From positions 62,001 to 126,000 of the forward strand of contig CAAEFC010000006.1 of assembly GCA_900755065.1 (NCBI GenBank): DNA of 64,000 nucleotides. Direction: 5' to 3'. The notes under the pieces are model-generated. The model was not told where the DNA came from, made no database searches, and was given only the letters and a program-made list of their open reading frames with translations. Below are positions 17,937 through 25,977 of this stretch, one piece after another. How positions within the stretch are numbered: position 1 is the stretch's first letter; each line of letters begins with the position of its first letter. Made by a program: the position numbers and the translations under genes. This DNA comes from Bacilli bacterium (lineage in GTDB: Bacteria > Bacillota_I > Bacilli_A > RFN20 > CAG-449).

Positions 17937-18075
17937 CAGGGCTTTTTCGTTGAAAAAAGGGATTCCGCACCGAACAGCGATTACCGGCTGTTTTTCAGAG
18001 CGGAATCTTCTTTTCCGAAGGGCGTCGCACAGAACGAAAGGAGACTTCCAAAATAGAGAAATTTAGAAAAATCGC

Positions 18076-18104
18076 TTGCAAATCGTTTCTCTTTTATGGA
18101 TAAT
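18076..18104 (+). promoter_or_regulatory. Promoter of the tRNA-Asp/tRNA-Phe pair
   Basis: TTGCAA (18076-18081), 17-base spacer, GATAAT (18099-18104). Same -35 as the tRNA-fMet promoter. Confidence 0.7.
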
Positions 18105-18121
18105 GTATAAGCAACTGTTTT

Positions 18122-18197
18122 GGACCAGTGGTGTAGTGGCTAACATGTCTCCCTGTCACGGAGAAGATCGCGGGTTCGATCCCCGTCTGGTCCGCCA
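18122..18197 (+). tRNA. tRNA-Asp (GTC)
   Basis: 76 bases with encoded CCA. Acceptor GGACCAG/CTGGTCC with G73, anticodon stem TCTCC/GGAGA with loop CTGTCAC giving GTC, and a standard GGTTCGATCC T-arm. Confidence 0.95.
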
Positions 18198-18200
18198 TGT

Positions 18201-18276
18201 GCCTCGGTAGCTCAGTTGGTAGAGCAAGGGACTGAAAATCCCTGTGTCGCCGGTTCGATTCCGGCCTGAGGCACCA
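18201..18276 (+). tRNA. tRNA-Phe (GAA)
   Basis: 76 bases with encoded CCA. Acceptor GCCTCGG/CTGAGGC, anticodon stem AGGGA/TCCCT with loop CTGAAAA giving GAA, T-arm CCGGTTCGATTCCGG. Three bases after tRNA-Asp, so co-transcribed. The accessory Bro-N region begins just downstream. Confidence 0.95.
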
Positions 18277-18298
18277 TTTTTAAAAAACAAATGCGGAA

Positions 18299-18326
18299 AA
18301 AGCACGGATTCTTCCATGCTTTTTTT
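18299..18326 (+). terminator. Terminator after tRNA-Phe
   Basis: AAAGCACGG / CCATGCTTT stem with one C-A mismatch, six-base loop and seven T. Its 3' half is the beginning of direct repeat copy 1. Confidence 0.7.
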
Positions 18327-18411
18327 GTTTGATTTCTCTTCGGCCGTTCAAGTCGATGTGCAACCGTTTAATCCGATGGAACAGGAATCTGTTGGAAAGA
18401 GTGCATCTGTC
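18312..18411 (+). repeat. Direct repeat, copy 1 (left of the Bro-N gene)
   Basis: About 100 bases that recur imperfectly at 19439-19541. A 29-base core (18345-18373, beginning cgttcaagtcgatgtgcaac) is identical in both copies. The flanks match in part: ttccatgct, tgtttgatt, aatct and ggaaagag. Confidence 0.8.
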
Positions 18412-18519
18412 AAAATTCAACATCTAATAAAAAAGGAAATACGATTCAGCATAATCAAATAAAACGTATTTTTAAATTAAATAAATAATGTGCTATACTA
18501 TTTATATAGGAGACAAAAA

Positions 18520-19374
18520 ATGTCAAACATTAAGGTTTTTGAAGATAGAAAAATCAGAACGCAGTGGAATGAACAAGAGGAAGATTGGTATTTTTCTGTT
18601 GTGGATGTTGTTGGTGTTTTGACGGATAGTCCAAACCCAAGAAAGTATTGGAGTGTTCTAAAAACAAGGCTTAAAAAGGAAGGAAGTGAGTTGGCTACAA
18701 ATTGTAGTCAACTGAAATTACAGTCTGCCGATGGAAAGTATTATAAACAAGACGTGCTTAACACAAAAGGGTTATTGCGACTTATTCAATCTATCCCCAG
18801 CCCAAAGGCGGAACCTTTTAAACTTTGGCTTGCACAAGTTGGTACAGATAGATTGGACGAAATCGCTGACCCAGAAAAAGCAATGCAACGAGGCGTTGAT
18901 TTCTATCGACTGAAAGGTTATCCTGCGGAGTGGATAACCCAAAGACTGCTGTCTATCAAAATTCGTAAAGAACTCACTGATGAATGGAAAGAAAGAGGGA
19001 TTGAAAAAGAGGCTGATTATGCGATTTTGACGAATGAACTTACAAAAGCTTGGAGCGGACTTAGTGTTAAAGAATATAAAAAACTTAAAAATTTAAAAAA
19101 AGAAAATTTGCGAGATAACATGACAGATATTGAGTTGGTTTTAAATCAACTTGCCGAACTTACAACCGCCGCTCTTTCTAAGAAAGAAGAACCACAAACC
19201 TTTGATGAAAATAAAAAGATTGCAAGACGTGGCGGAAGAGTTGCTGGCGACACCAGAAAACGATATGAAAAAGAACTCGGTCATAAAGTTGTTAGCCCAT
19301 TAAACGCACATTCAAAAGAAATGTTGGATACAAAAAATTCTAAGCGTTTAGCAAGTAAAAAAGATAAAAATTGA
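18520..19374 (+). CDS. Bro-N domain protein (phage antirepressor/DinD-like)
   Basis: 284 residues from the ATG preceded by AGGAGA (18508-18513). An in-frame ATG 30 bases further upstream lacks such a site. Residues ~1-100 match the Bro-N fold (FEDRKIRTQWNEQEEDWYFS, VVDVVGVLTDSPNPRKYW), followed by the helical GVDFYRLKGYPAEWITQRLL segment common in DinD-like relatives. The Lys-rich tail may bind nucleic acid. Bro-N proteins occur in phages and mobile DNA. Base use is much more AT-rich than the neighbours, and the gene sits between two ~100-base direct repeats beside a tRNA gene, so transfer is likely. Confidence 0.85.
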   Translation: MSNIKVFEDRKIRTQWNEQEEDWYFSVVDVVGVLTDSPNPRKYWSVLKTRLKKEGSELATNCSQLKLQSADGKYYKQDVLNTKGLLRLIQSIPSPKAEPFKLWLAQVGTDRLDEIADPEKAMQRGVDFYRLKGYPAEWITQRLLSIKIRKELTDEWKERGIEKEADYAILTNELTKAWSGLSVKEYKKLKNLKKENLRDNMTDIELVLNQLAELTTAALSKKEEPQTFDENKKIARRGGRVAGDTRKRYEKELGHKVVSPLNAHSKEMLDTKNSKRLASKKDKN

Positions 19375-19700
19375 ACTAATCATAAAAAGCCGAGCGGCTT
19401 CTCGTAGATTTTTATTGCGGATTTCAAAATTTATAATTTTCCATGCTGTTTTGTTTGATTCCTTTTCGATCGTTCAAGTCGATGTGCAACCGTTTAATCG
19501 ATTTGGCAGAGAATCTATCGGAAAGAGCGCGGTCTTCTGTCGCTTTTCAAATTACAACCCGTTTGCTATGCTGATCGAGGTTTCCTGTTGAAATAAGCGG
19601 ACGCATCGGATAGAATAATCGTAGAGAACGGGCAATTAGACGAATGAAAGCATCCAATCGTTTGGTTGTTTATGCTTATTCTCGAATAGGAGGATCGGAT
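19375..19700 (+). other. Gap holding a hairpin, repeat copy 2 and the leader of the next gene
   Basis: No gene is seen. AAGCC-GAGC-GGCTT at 19387-19400 could be a weak terminator for the Bro-N gene, but the T-run after it is poor. Repeat copy 2 lies at 19439-19541. The RBS TAGGAGG at 19687-19693 belongs to the next gene. Confidence 0.5.
19439..19541 (+). repeat. Direct repeat, copy 2 (right of the Bro-N gene)
   Basis: Imperfect copy of 18312-18411, with the identical 29-base core at 19471-19499. Base composition returns to the chromosomal type after this copy. Confidence 0.8.
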
Positions 19701-21023
19701 ATGGACATTCTGAACAGACCGATTGTCGATTATTATCGCGAATCGTTGAAAGATGCCCGAATCAGAGGCTTTCTGTGGGTTATTACCCTGATCGCACGCG
19801 AAGCGGATATCGACGATCTTTATCCGGATCTGTGTCAATCGTGGGATTCTCTGGATAGCCTGACGGGAAAATATTTTTTATTTCTTTTAGCCGGAAAAGA
19901 GAACCACAAACAGGGCGATCGTGCACGATTCGGCGAAATCAATCCGGGAACAAAAGAGGGTGTCCGATTCATCGATTTCGATGCGAATCGGAAGCGGACC
20001 GATTGGGTTTATCGTCTCAGAAAGAATCAGACCGAAGCCGTTCATTCGTTAAAGGAATACTTTGATCTTGCCGAATCGAATATACCCTGTTTTGTTTTTA
20101 CGGATTTGTGGTCATCTGATTTTGAAAATACATGTATTCCGATATCGGGCAAAAAGATGATCGGGAAGCATAAGAACAAGATTTATGAATACTTAAAAGA
20201 ACGTCTGTTCAATTGGATCGGCGGTTTACTGAAAGAATATGAGAATAACCGGAATCAATTAAAAGAATTGCAGGAACAAAAGGAAGAATTAGAGGAAAAA
20301 AGCAGGCACATTTCTCTTGGCTTTGAAGGCAAAATTTTAGAACTTCAAAAAGAATTGCTCTTGCTGGCCGAAAGAAATATCGTCGATGCCAAAGGACGAA
20401 CTCTGCTTTCCTGCATCAATACCTTGTCGTACGGATCGTTCGACCGAAAATTACGCGGTTCATTAAGCCGATACATCGATTGGGTGAAGGAGTATCAAAA
20501 AAGAGAGGGCAGGGATTTCAATCCTCGTTTGATTCCACCGGAGATTTCGCGGGAAGTCGAGCGGAAAATGCAGATTCGACAAGAACTTCTCCGGATAGAA
20601 GAAGAGCAAAAGAAACGGGAAGAAAGTTGCAGAAATGCCTTGTCGGAAATCGGAAAGAGAATAAAGGATATGGAGAAGTGCGAAAATCCGGAGAATAACA
20701 AGAATCTGACGATCGTCATCAAGAATAGCGATCATACGCAAATCAATATCGGATACGATCAATCCACGATGACGGTTCATCAGAATGTCGCCTATGTAGA
20801 TCATCTCGCGGTGCTGACGGAAAACGTGCGCAAACTGGCTGATAAAAGCGGAATAGCGGACGTGAATCCGGATTTAGATTCGATAGAGCAGGAATGCAAG
20901 CGGAAAAAACCGCGAAAAAAGGTGCTAAATCCCATATTGGAGAAGTTAAAGGCTCTGAAAGGTCCAATCGAATTCATGAGTGCGGTCGCTTCGTTGATAG
21001 ACTGGATTGCGAAACTTTTCTAA
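19701..21023 (+). CDS. Uncharacterised coiled-coil protein with hydrophobic C-terminus
   Basis: 440 residues from the ATG with TAGGAGG 7 bases ahead. An upstream in-frame ATG at 19644 lacks a site. Residues ~1-180 form an unrecognised globular domain rich in Asp and Trp. ~195-220 and ~285-320 are Glu/Lys coiled coils. ~340-365 has TIVIKNSDHTQINIGYDQST, like the D-x-S-x-(I/V)-N linkers seen before effector-type C-termini. The last ~35 residues are amphipathic-hydrophobic (FMSAVASLIDWIAKLF). A helical C-terminus of this kind is known in AbiTii-like proteins, but that is only an analogy. It is alone between the repeat-flanked Bro-N gene and the starch cluster. Confidence 0.6.
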   Translation: MDILNRPIVDYYRESLKDARIRGFLWVITLIAREADIDDLYPDLCQSWDSLDSLTGKYFLFLLAGKENHKQGDRARFGEINPGTKEGVRFIDFDANRKRTDWVYRLRKNQTEAVHSLKEYFDLAESNIPCFVFTDLWSSDFENTCIPISGKKMIGKHKNKIYEYLKERLFNWIGGLLKEYENNRNQLKELQEQKEELEEKSRHISLGFEGKILELQKELLLLAERNIVDAKGRTLLSCINTLSYGSFDRKLRGSLSRYIDWVKEYQKREGRDFNPRLIPPEISREVERKMQIRQELLRIEEEQKKREESCRNALSEIGKRIKDMEKCENPENNKNLTIVIKNSDHTQINIGYDQSTMTVHQNVAYVDHLAVLTENVRKLADKSGIADVNPDLDSIEQECKRKKPRKKVLNPILEKLKALKGPIEFMSAVASLIDWIAKLF

Positions 21024-21481
21024 GATTGCCGTCTGCAAGGGATAAAAAATTGTGCGCATCGATCATCGTCTCTTCTTTTCAGATGGCTTTCCTTTCGGCG
21101 CACATCCCTTTTTCCATGCGCGAAGTTTTTTTCTTCTGTCCTGACGATGCTTCGGAAATGAAAGCGCGTCCGCTTTTTGAGGTCAGACGCGTGCGATTTT
21201 TCAAAATATTGTCGGCAACCTATTGACAAATACGAAAAAAAGAGGTTTACTTAACTTGTTAAGAAACCATTTTGAGATCTGCAGGCTCAAATAAAGTTAC
21301 TCAGCGCAATAATATCTTACAAATGTAAAAATGAGGAATTCGGTAAAAACGCGGCCGACGATGAAAGCGGTTCCAGACGATCGGAAGACAGAGCACATGA
21401 TCGGAGAGCAGGAATCAGGCGTGCGGAATGCCGAACGAATCAGAAGGGCTAAAATGCACAGTGAATCACAGGAGGAGATCA
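21024..21481 (+). other. 458-base gap upstream of the starch lipoprotein gene
   Basis: No convincing gene. It holds TTGACA at 21223-21228 and, 21 bases on, the perfect dyad CTTAACTTGTTAAG (21250-21263). A second dyad TTGAG-N9-CTCAA lies soon after. The leader from there to the ATG is about 220 bases long. It could be a regulated promoter with a structured leader; no known riboswitch is recognised. Confidence 0.45.
21223..21263 (+). promoter_or_regulatory. Putative promoter -35 and operator dyad
   Basis: TTGACA (21223-21228), a poor -10 (TTTACT, 17 bases later), and the palindrome CTTAAC-TT-GTTAAG (21250-21263) overlapping the expected start of transcription. A repressor or activator site is inferred. 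Confidence 0.4.
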
Positions 21482-23328
21482 ATGAAAAACAAATTTTTAG
21501 CGGTAGTTTCAATCGGTACGGCCTTGACGCTTTTCAGCGGAAGTCTGTCGGGGTGTTCCTCGAAGAAAAAGGTTACCGTGACCTGGTATGACGCGACGGG
21601 AACGACGAACGTTTCGGAAATGAAAGTGTTAAAGACCGAAAAAGTGGAGGTGGGGGCGTATCTGACGAGTTATGCGCCGATCAAGGAAGGCGGATATGAA
21701 TTCGTCGACTGGTTTGCCGTGCCGTCGAAGAATCACCGTTTCGATTTTACATCGCCGATTGAAGCGGATACGGCGGTTTACGCCGGCTTTACGCTTTACA
21801 CGGAGGATACGCGCGATTACTATGTCTTAGGTTCAGGGACAAGCGAATTGCTCTTCTCTTCCAACTGGGGAAAAGTCATGAACGAAAACTACAAGTTGAC
21901 AAAGGCAAGCGGGAAAAACGAATACACGATCACGATGGACCTGAAAGAGGGCGACGAATTTCAGTTTGCGATCAACAGCGCGTGGGCGAATCAGAGGGGC
22001 TTCGGCTATCTCGTCGAAACGGAACTTTCAGACGGAACCACGGTGTTTTCCAGCAATGCGAGTCCGTATACCGATGCGGCGAAGAAAGCGAATATCAAGG
22101 TGGATTATTCGGGAAACTACACCTTTACCCTGCGTACGTATCCGAATGAAGATTATTACGATACTTCGTCCGCCTATTATACGGAAGCGACCAAAGAAAA
22201 CTACAATCTGGGAACTTACGATACCATCACGTGGGTCAGAAACGGCGACGTGCTCAAGATTCGGTTACCATTACGGATTTCTACATCAAGGGTTCCGGAA
22301 TCACCGGCTGGGCGGATATGTACAACGCTTCGACTCAGATGATTCAGAACGGTTCGGTCTACACGCTGTCTGTCTACCTGAAAGAAGGAGAGCAGTTCCT
22401 GTTCACTTCGCGCAATACCAAGATCGAAAACGGCGAAACGACGACGAGCGTCGGAAGCACCTATATCAAATCCGACGCGCTCGACAGCGAAAGCCGGAAT
22501 CTGGTCGACGGCTATTCCGAGACCGGCGGCAATATGACGATCAAGGCGTCCGGCTATTACACCTTCGCTTACGATGAAGGTACGGGCGTTCTCTCGGTGA
22601 CGAAGGAAGACCGCACACCGGTTTCATACGACTACTATCTGGACGGAACGATCGGCGTGAACGGGGCGTGGAACGCGTTCGTCGATTCGCCGGAGGATTA
22701 CCGATTGACGGAAACTTCGGAAGGTTCGGGCGTTTATGCAATCACGAAAGTACTGACCGAAGGGCAATCCGTGCAGATCAGAGCCTGCGCGGCAGGGGAA
22801 ACGCCGACGACTTCCAATACGGCCAACAACCTGTTCCAGTACGCCTATCTCAAATCCAATCCTTCTTTTGAAGCCGTCAGCGCCGCCGACAACAATATCA
22901 AAGTGCTGAGTTCGGGAACTTACGTCATCGCGATCGACAGTTATTCCAAGATCATCACGATTTCCGAATACATCGATTCGGCGGATATCTACGACATCTA
23001 CATCAAGGGCAGCGGAATCAATAACTGGTCGCACGATTTCAGTTCGGATTATCGCTTCACGATCTCTTCGGACGAAACGGCGTACGAATACACGTTGACG
23101 ATCGCCGAAGGGACAACGGTGCAGTTCGGATTAGCCAAATACGGCAAGGGCGAGAGCACCGGCTACGGGGATTATCTCGGCCTGAGCGCGATCGGAACCG
23201 ACGGAGACGCGAACGCGCTGTTTAATCCTGAAAGCGGCTCGAATTTTGAATGCGCGACGGCCGGAACGTATCGGATCGTGTACGCGATCGATACCGGTCT
23301 GGTGGATTTCTACACCGTTACGGAATAA
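21482..23328 (+). pseudogene. Surface starch-binding-like lipoprotein, frameshifted
   Basis: Starts with a lipoprotein signal (MKNKFLAVV..., lipobox LSGC) behind GGAGG. Next is an InlB-type (Listeria-Bacteroides) repeat ending FDFTSPIEADTAVYAGF, then at least three related ~110-residue beta-domains (openings YYVLGSG, DFYIKGSGITGW, DIYIKGSGINNW), which suggest carbohydrate-binding modules. The frame breaks at about 22253-22258: it reads NGDVLK then garbage, while one base back the text resumes as DSVTITDFYIKGSG. One missing A (CAAGA for CAAAGA) would restore a single ~615-residue protein. Either a real mutation or a sequence error. The starch context supports binding of alpha-glucans at the surface. 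Confidence 0.7.
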
Positions 23329-23351
23329 CCGATCGATACGCGATAAGCGAT

Positions 23352-23387
23352 AAAAAAACTACCGCTTCCCCTGAGGAGGCGGTAGTT
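23352..23387 (-). terminator. Terminator of the LacI regulator gene, possibly bidirectional
   Basis: A 13-base stem (AACTACCGCTTCC / GGAGGCGGTAGTT, one G-T pair), loop 5, and a run of seven A on the plus strand that becomes a U-tract for the minus transcript. It overlaps the last two bases of the regulator gene and may also stop the lipoprotein transcript. Confidence 0.75.
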
Positions 23388-24225
23388 ATAATCGGATAAA
23401 GTGCTCTTCGTCCGGAACGCTCAGACGTTCGAGCGCTTTGAGAATGCTGTCCATGACGGCGCGCGGACGAAGCGAGGAATCTGGATCGTAGGCGAATACC
23501 CGGAAGGCATCCAGACCCTCGAAGTAAGAAAAGAGCGAAGGCTGAACCAGAACGACGTTCCTTTCTTCGGCGCGATCGATCCATTCGCGGATTTCTCTTG
23601 GCGAAGAGACGAAGCGCACGCGGGAGAAAGCAGAACAGATCTTTTCTTTCAGTTCTTTGTTGGTCGGCTCGATATGGACGAATGTGAAGTCTTTGCCGAA
23701 ACGGGATTCGGCCAACGCGTTCACCTTTTCGAAATCCGTCGTGATCTGGTAAAAAATCGGATCGTTCACGAAACTGTCCATCGCGATGACGGGAATAAAA
23801 TTTTCGTCGGCGAAGCGGCGGAATTCTTCGTTGGAAAGATCGAAGCAGACGCAGGCCGTCGCGGCGATTTTGGCGGCTCGCTTGTCGAGCGAATAACTCA
23901 GTTGCATGTTTTTCTCTTCGCACAGCGGGTGGAAGGCGTGCATGAAATGGAGGATTTCCGCTTCCGTGAGAGGCGAAGCGTTCATCGACGAGCGGATCAC
24001 GATCGTCTGCGGCTGATGCGTGTTGAGACCGACGGCGTAAGGATTGGGCGAATAGTTGAGAAAATTCATCGCCTGATAAACTTTCTTCTTCGTCGCTTCC
24101 GTGATGTGCTGATCCTTACGACCGTTGATCACGTAGGAAACGGTGGCGACCGAAACCCCCGCAAGTCGGGCGACATCGCGATTGGTGGCTTTTTTCATTC
24201 GGTTTCTTTGTTCGTTGCTGTTCAT
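23386..24225 (-). CDS. LacI-family transcriptional regulator (MalR-like by context)
   Basis: 279 residues as drawn. MKKATNRDVARLAGVSVATVS-YVINGRK is the classic LacI helix-turn-helix with hinge. The rest is the periplasmic-binding-like sensor domain, somewhat short. Two starts are possible, ATG 24225 and ATG 24198 (directly before the HTH); neither has a clear RBS. A TACAAT on the minus strand at 24227-24232 would, if it is the -10, favour 24198. Divergent from the GH13 enzyme and maltodextrin transporter genes, which it probably controls. The operator CATACATTGTATG overlaps its own start region. Confidence 0.88.
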   Translation of the reverse strand: MNSNEQRNRMKKATNRDVARLAGVSVATVSYVINGRKDQHITEATKKKVYQAMNFLNYSPNPYAVGLNTHQPQTIVIRSSMNASPLTEAEILHFMHAFHPLCEEKNMQLSYSLDKRAAKIAATACVCFDLSNEEFRRFADENFIPVIAMDSFVNDPIFYQITTDFEKVNALAESRFGKDFTFVHIEPTNKELKEKICSAFSRVRFVSSPREIREWIDRAEERNVVLVQPSLFSYFEGLDAFRVFAYDPDSSLRPRAVMDSILKALERLSVPDEEHFIRL

Positions 24226-24235
24226 ACATTGTATG
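24223..24235. promoter_or_regulatory. Operator-like dyad between LacI regulator and GH13 operon
   Basis: CATACATTGTATG is a 13-base palindrome in the divergent regulatory region. Its size and place suit a LacI-family site, although it lacks the usual central CG. Confidence 0.45.
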
Positions 24236-24281
24236 TATAGCAAAAGGAATGGATAAAAGTCAACACAAAAAGGAGGTAAAA

Positions 24282-25961
24282 GTGAATTATAAAGCCCTAT
24301 GCCATATACAGGAAAGCCCGTACAGTTATGCGTTGGACGAAAGGACCGTCGAACTTCGGCTTCGCGTCGATAAAGACGATCGGTTCGAGGAAATCCGCGT
24401 CGTGTACGGAAACAAATACGACTATCACATAAGAAGAAAAACGGCCCTCCTCGTCAAAGCGTTTACGGACAGAAATTACGATTGGTATATCTGCACCCTG
24501 CGTTTGGACGACGTCCGCCTCGTGTACGTGTTTGAGTTGAAATGCGACGGTTCCGTTTTCTATTTTTCGGAAGACGGACTTTCCGATACCTATGATTTCT
24601 CTCTTTCCTATTACAATTCTTTTCAATTGCCTTACATCAATGCGATCGACGTTCAAAAAGGGGTCGAATGGTTTAAAAATGCGGTTTTTTATGAAATTTT
24701 CGTCGATCGGTTTTACTGCGGAAAAAGCGAAAAAAGCCGTCGGTACATCAATCTGAAATGGGGAGAAATTCCGAACCCGAAGAGTTTTGCAGGCGGCGAT
24801 CTGTACGGCGTCGAAGAGAAACTCGATTACTTGTCGTCCCTCGGCGTCAACGCGTTGTATCTCACCCCCGTTTTCAAGTCGGTGTCCAATCACAAGTACG
24901 ACATTTACGACTACTACGATATCGATGAACAGTTCGGCGGGAAAGAAGCGTTGCGACAACTGGTCAAAAAAGCGCACGAAAAGGGAATGAAAATCATTCT
25001 CGATGCGGTTTTCAATCATTGCAGCGATCAGACCGAACAATTTCAGGACGTCCTCCGAAACGGACGGAACTCGAAGTATTTCGATTGGTTCATCATTCGG
25101 GGCGACCGGGTTGAAAAAGGGAATTTCGAGTGTTTCAGCATCTGCGATTACATGCCGAAATGGAATACGTCCAACCGCGAAGTCCGCGATTATCTGATCG
25201 GCATCGGCCGGTACTGGATCGACGAATTCGGGATCGACGGCTGGCGCCTGGACGTTGCCGACGAAGTGTCGCACGATTTTTGGCGCCATTTCCGCGAGAG
25301 CATCAAAGCCGACAAGCCGGATTGCCTGATTTTAGGGGAAAACTGGCATGATTCGTATTCCTTTTTAAACGGCGGGCAGTTCGACGGCATCATGAACTAC
25401 GCGCTGACGAAGGCGCTTTTGGATTATCTGGTCAACGGGGTTTACGGCGCGCAGGGTTTCGCCGAAAAACTGAGCGAACTCTATATGCGCAACACACGCA
25501 CCGTCAATTCGCAGATGCTGAATCTGCTCGACAGCCACGATACGCACCGATTCTACACGTTAAGCGGCAAAAACAAGGATAAACTGGCTATCGGTCTGGC
25601 GATTCTCTACATGCATACGGGCGCGCCTTGCCTGTATTACGGAACGGAAATTCCGTTGGAAGGCGGCTACGATCCGGATTGTCGCCGAACGATGAATTGG
25701 CTGGAAAAGGGCGAAATGGTCGGATTGCTGAAAGCATTGGCGCATCTTCGCGAAAAGGACGCGGTGAAAGACGGAACGATCTCGTTTGCTTCAAAGGAAG
25801 AGTTGTTTCTTCTCGAACGAAAAAAAGAAACGGTTCTCCGGCTGACGGTGAATGCGACGGATCGCCCTGTGTCCGTCCGCCTGGAAGGAAAGGTGATCGC
25901 CGGTCATCATTTCGACGGCGCGCTTCTGGGAACCGGATTTTTCATCGAAGAAATCGTTTGA
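24282..25961 (+). CDS. GH13 alpha-glucosidase (neopullulanase/cyclomaltodextrinase-like), intracellular
   Basis: 559 residues from GTG 24282, chosen for the AAAGGAGG 6 bases upstream. An N-terminal ~120-residue beta-domain precedes the (beta/alpha)8 barrel. The barrel has FAGGDLYGVEEKLDYLSSLG, DAVFNHCS (region I), GWRLDVADE with nucleophile Asp324, LGENWHD with acid Glu353, and LLDSHDTHR with Asp420. The N-domain and length fit neopullulanase/maltogenic amylase enzymes that cut imported maltodextrins. There is no signal peptide. It heads the operon GH13-malE-malF-malG-malK (gaps 16 and 15 bases, a 4-base overlap, then 30 bases). Confidence 0.92.
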   Translation: MNYKALCHIQESPYSYALDERTVELRLRVDKDDRFEEIRVVYGNKYDYHIRRKTALLVKAFTDRNYDWYICTLRLDDVRLVYVFELKCDGSVFYFSEDGLSDTYDFSLSYYNSFQLPYINAIDVQKGVEWFKNAVFYEIFVDRFYCGKSEKSRRYINLKWGEIPNPKSFAGGDLYGVEEKLDYLSSLGVNALYLTPVFKSVSNHKYDIYDYYDIDEQFGGKEALRQLVKKAHEKGMKIILDAVFNHCSDQTEQFQDVLRNGRNSKYFDWFIIRGDRVEKGNFECFSICDYMPKWNTSNREVRDYLIGIGRYWIDEFGIDGWRLDVADEVSHDFWRHFRESIKADKPDCLILGENWHDSYSFLNGGQFDGIMNYALTKALLDYLVNGVYGAQGFAEKLSELYMRNTRTVNSQMLNLLDSHDTHRFYTLSGKNKDKLAIGLAILYMHTGAPCLYYGTEIPLEGGYDPDCRRTMNWLEKGEMVGLLKALAHLREKDAVKDGTISFASKEELFLLERKKETVLRLTVNATDRPVSVRLEGKVIAGHHFDGALLGTGFFIEEIV

Positions 25962-25977
25962 CGGAGGAGGTTAGATT

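Noticed and set aside
18312..19541. Repeats around the Bro-N gene as insertion-sequence ends
   Set aside because: They are direct, not inverted, and no transposase is present.
22231..23328. Second half of the starch lipoprotein as a separate gene
   Set aside because: No RBS at its first ATG, no signal peptide, and the text continues the domain series of the first half; a frameshift explains it better.
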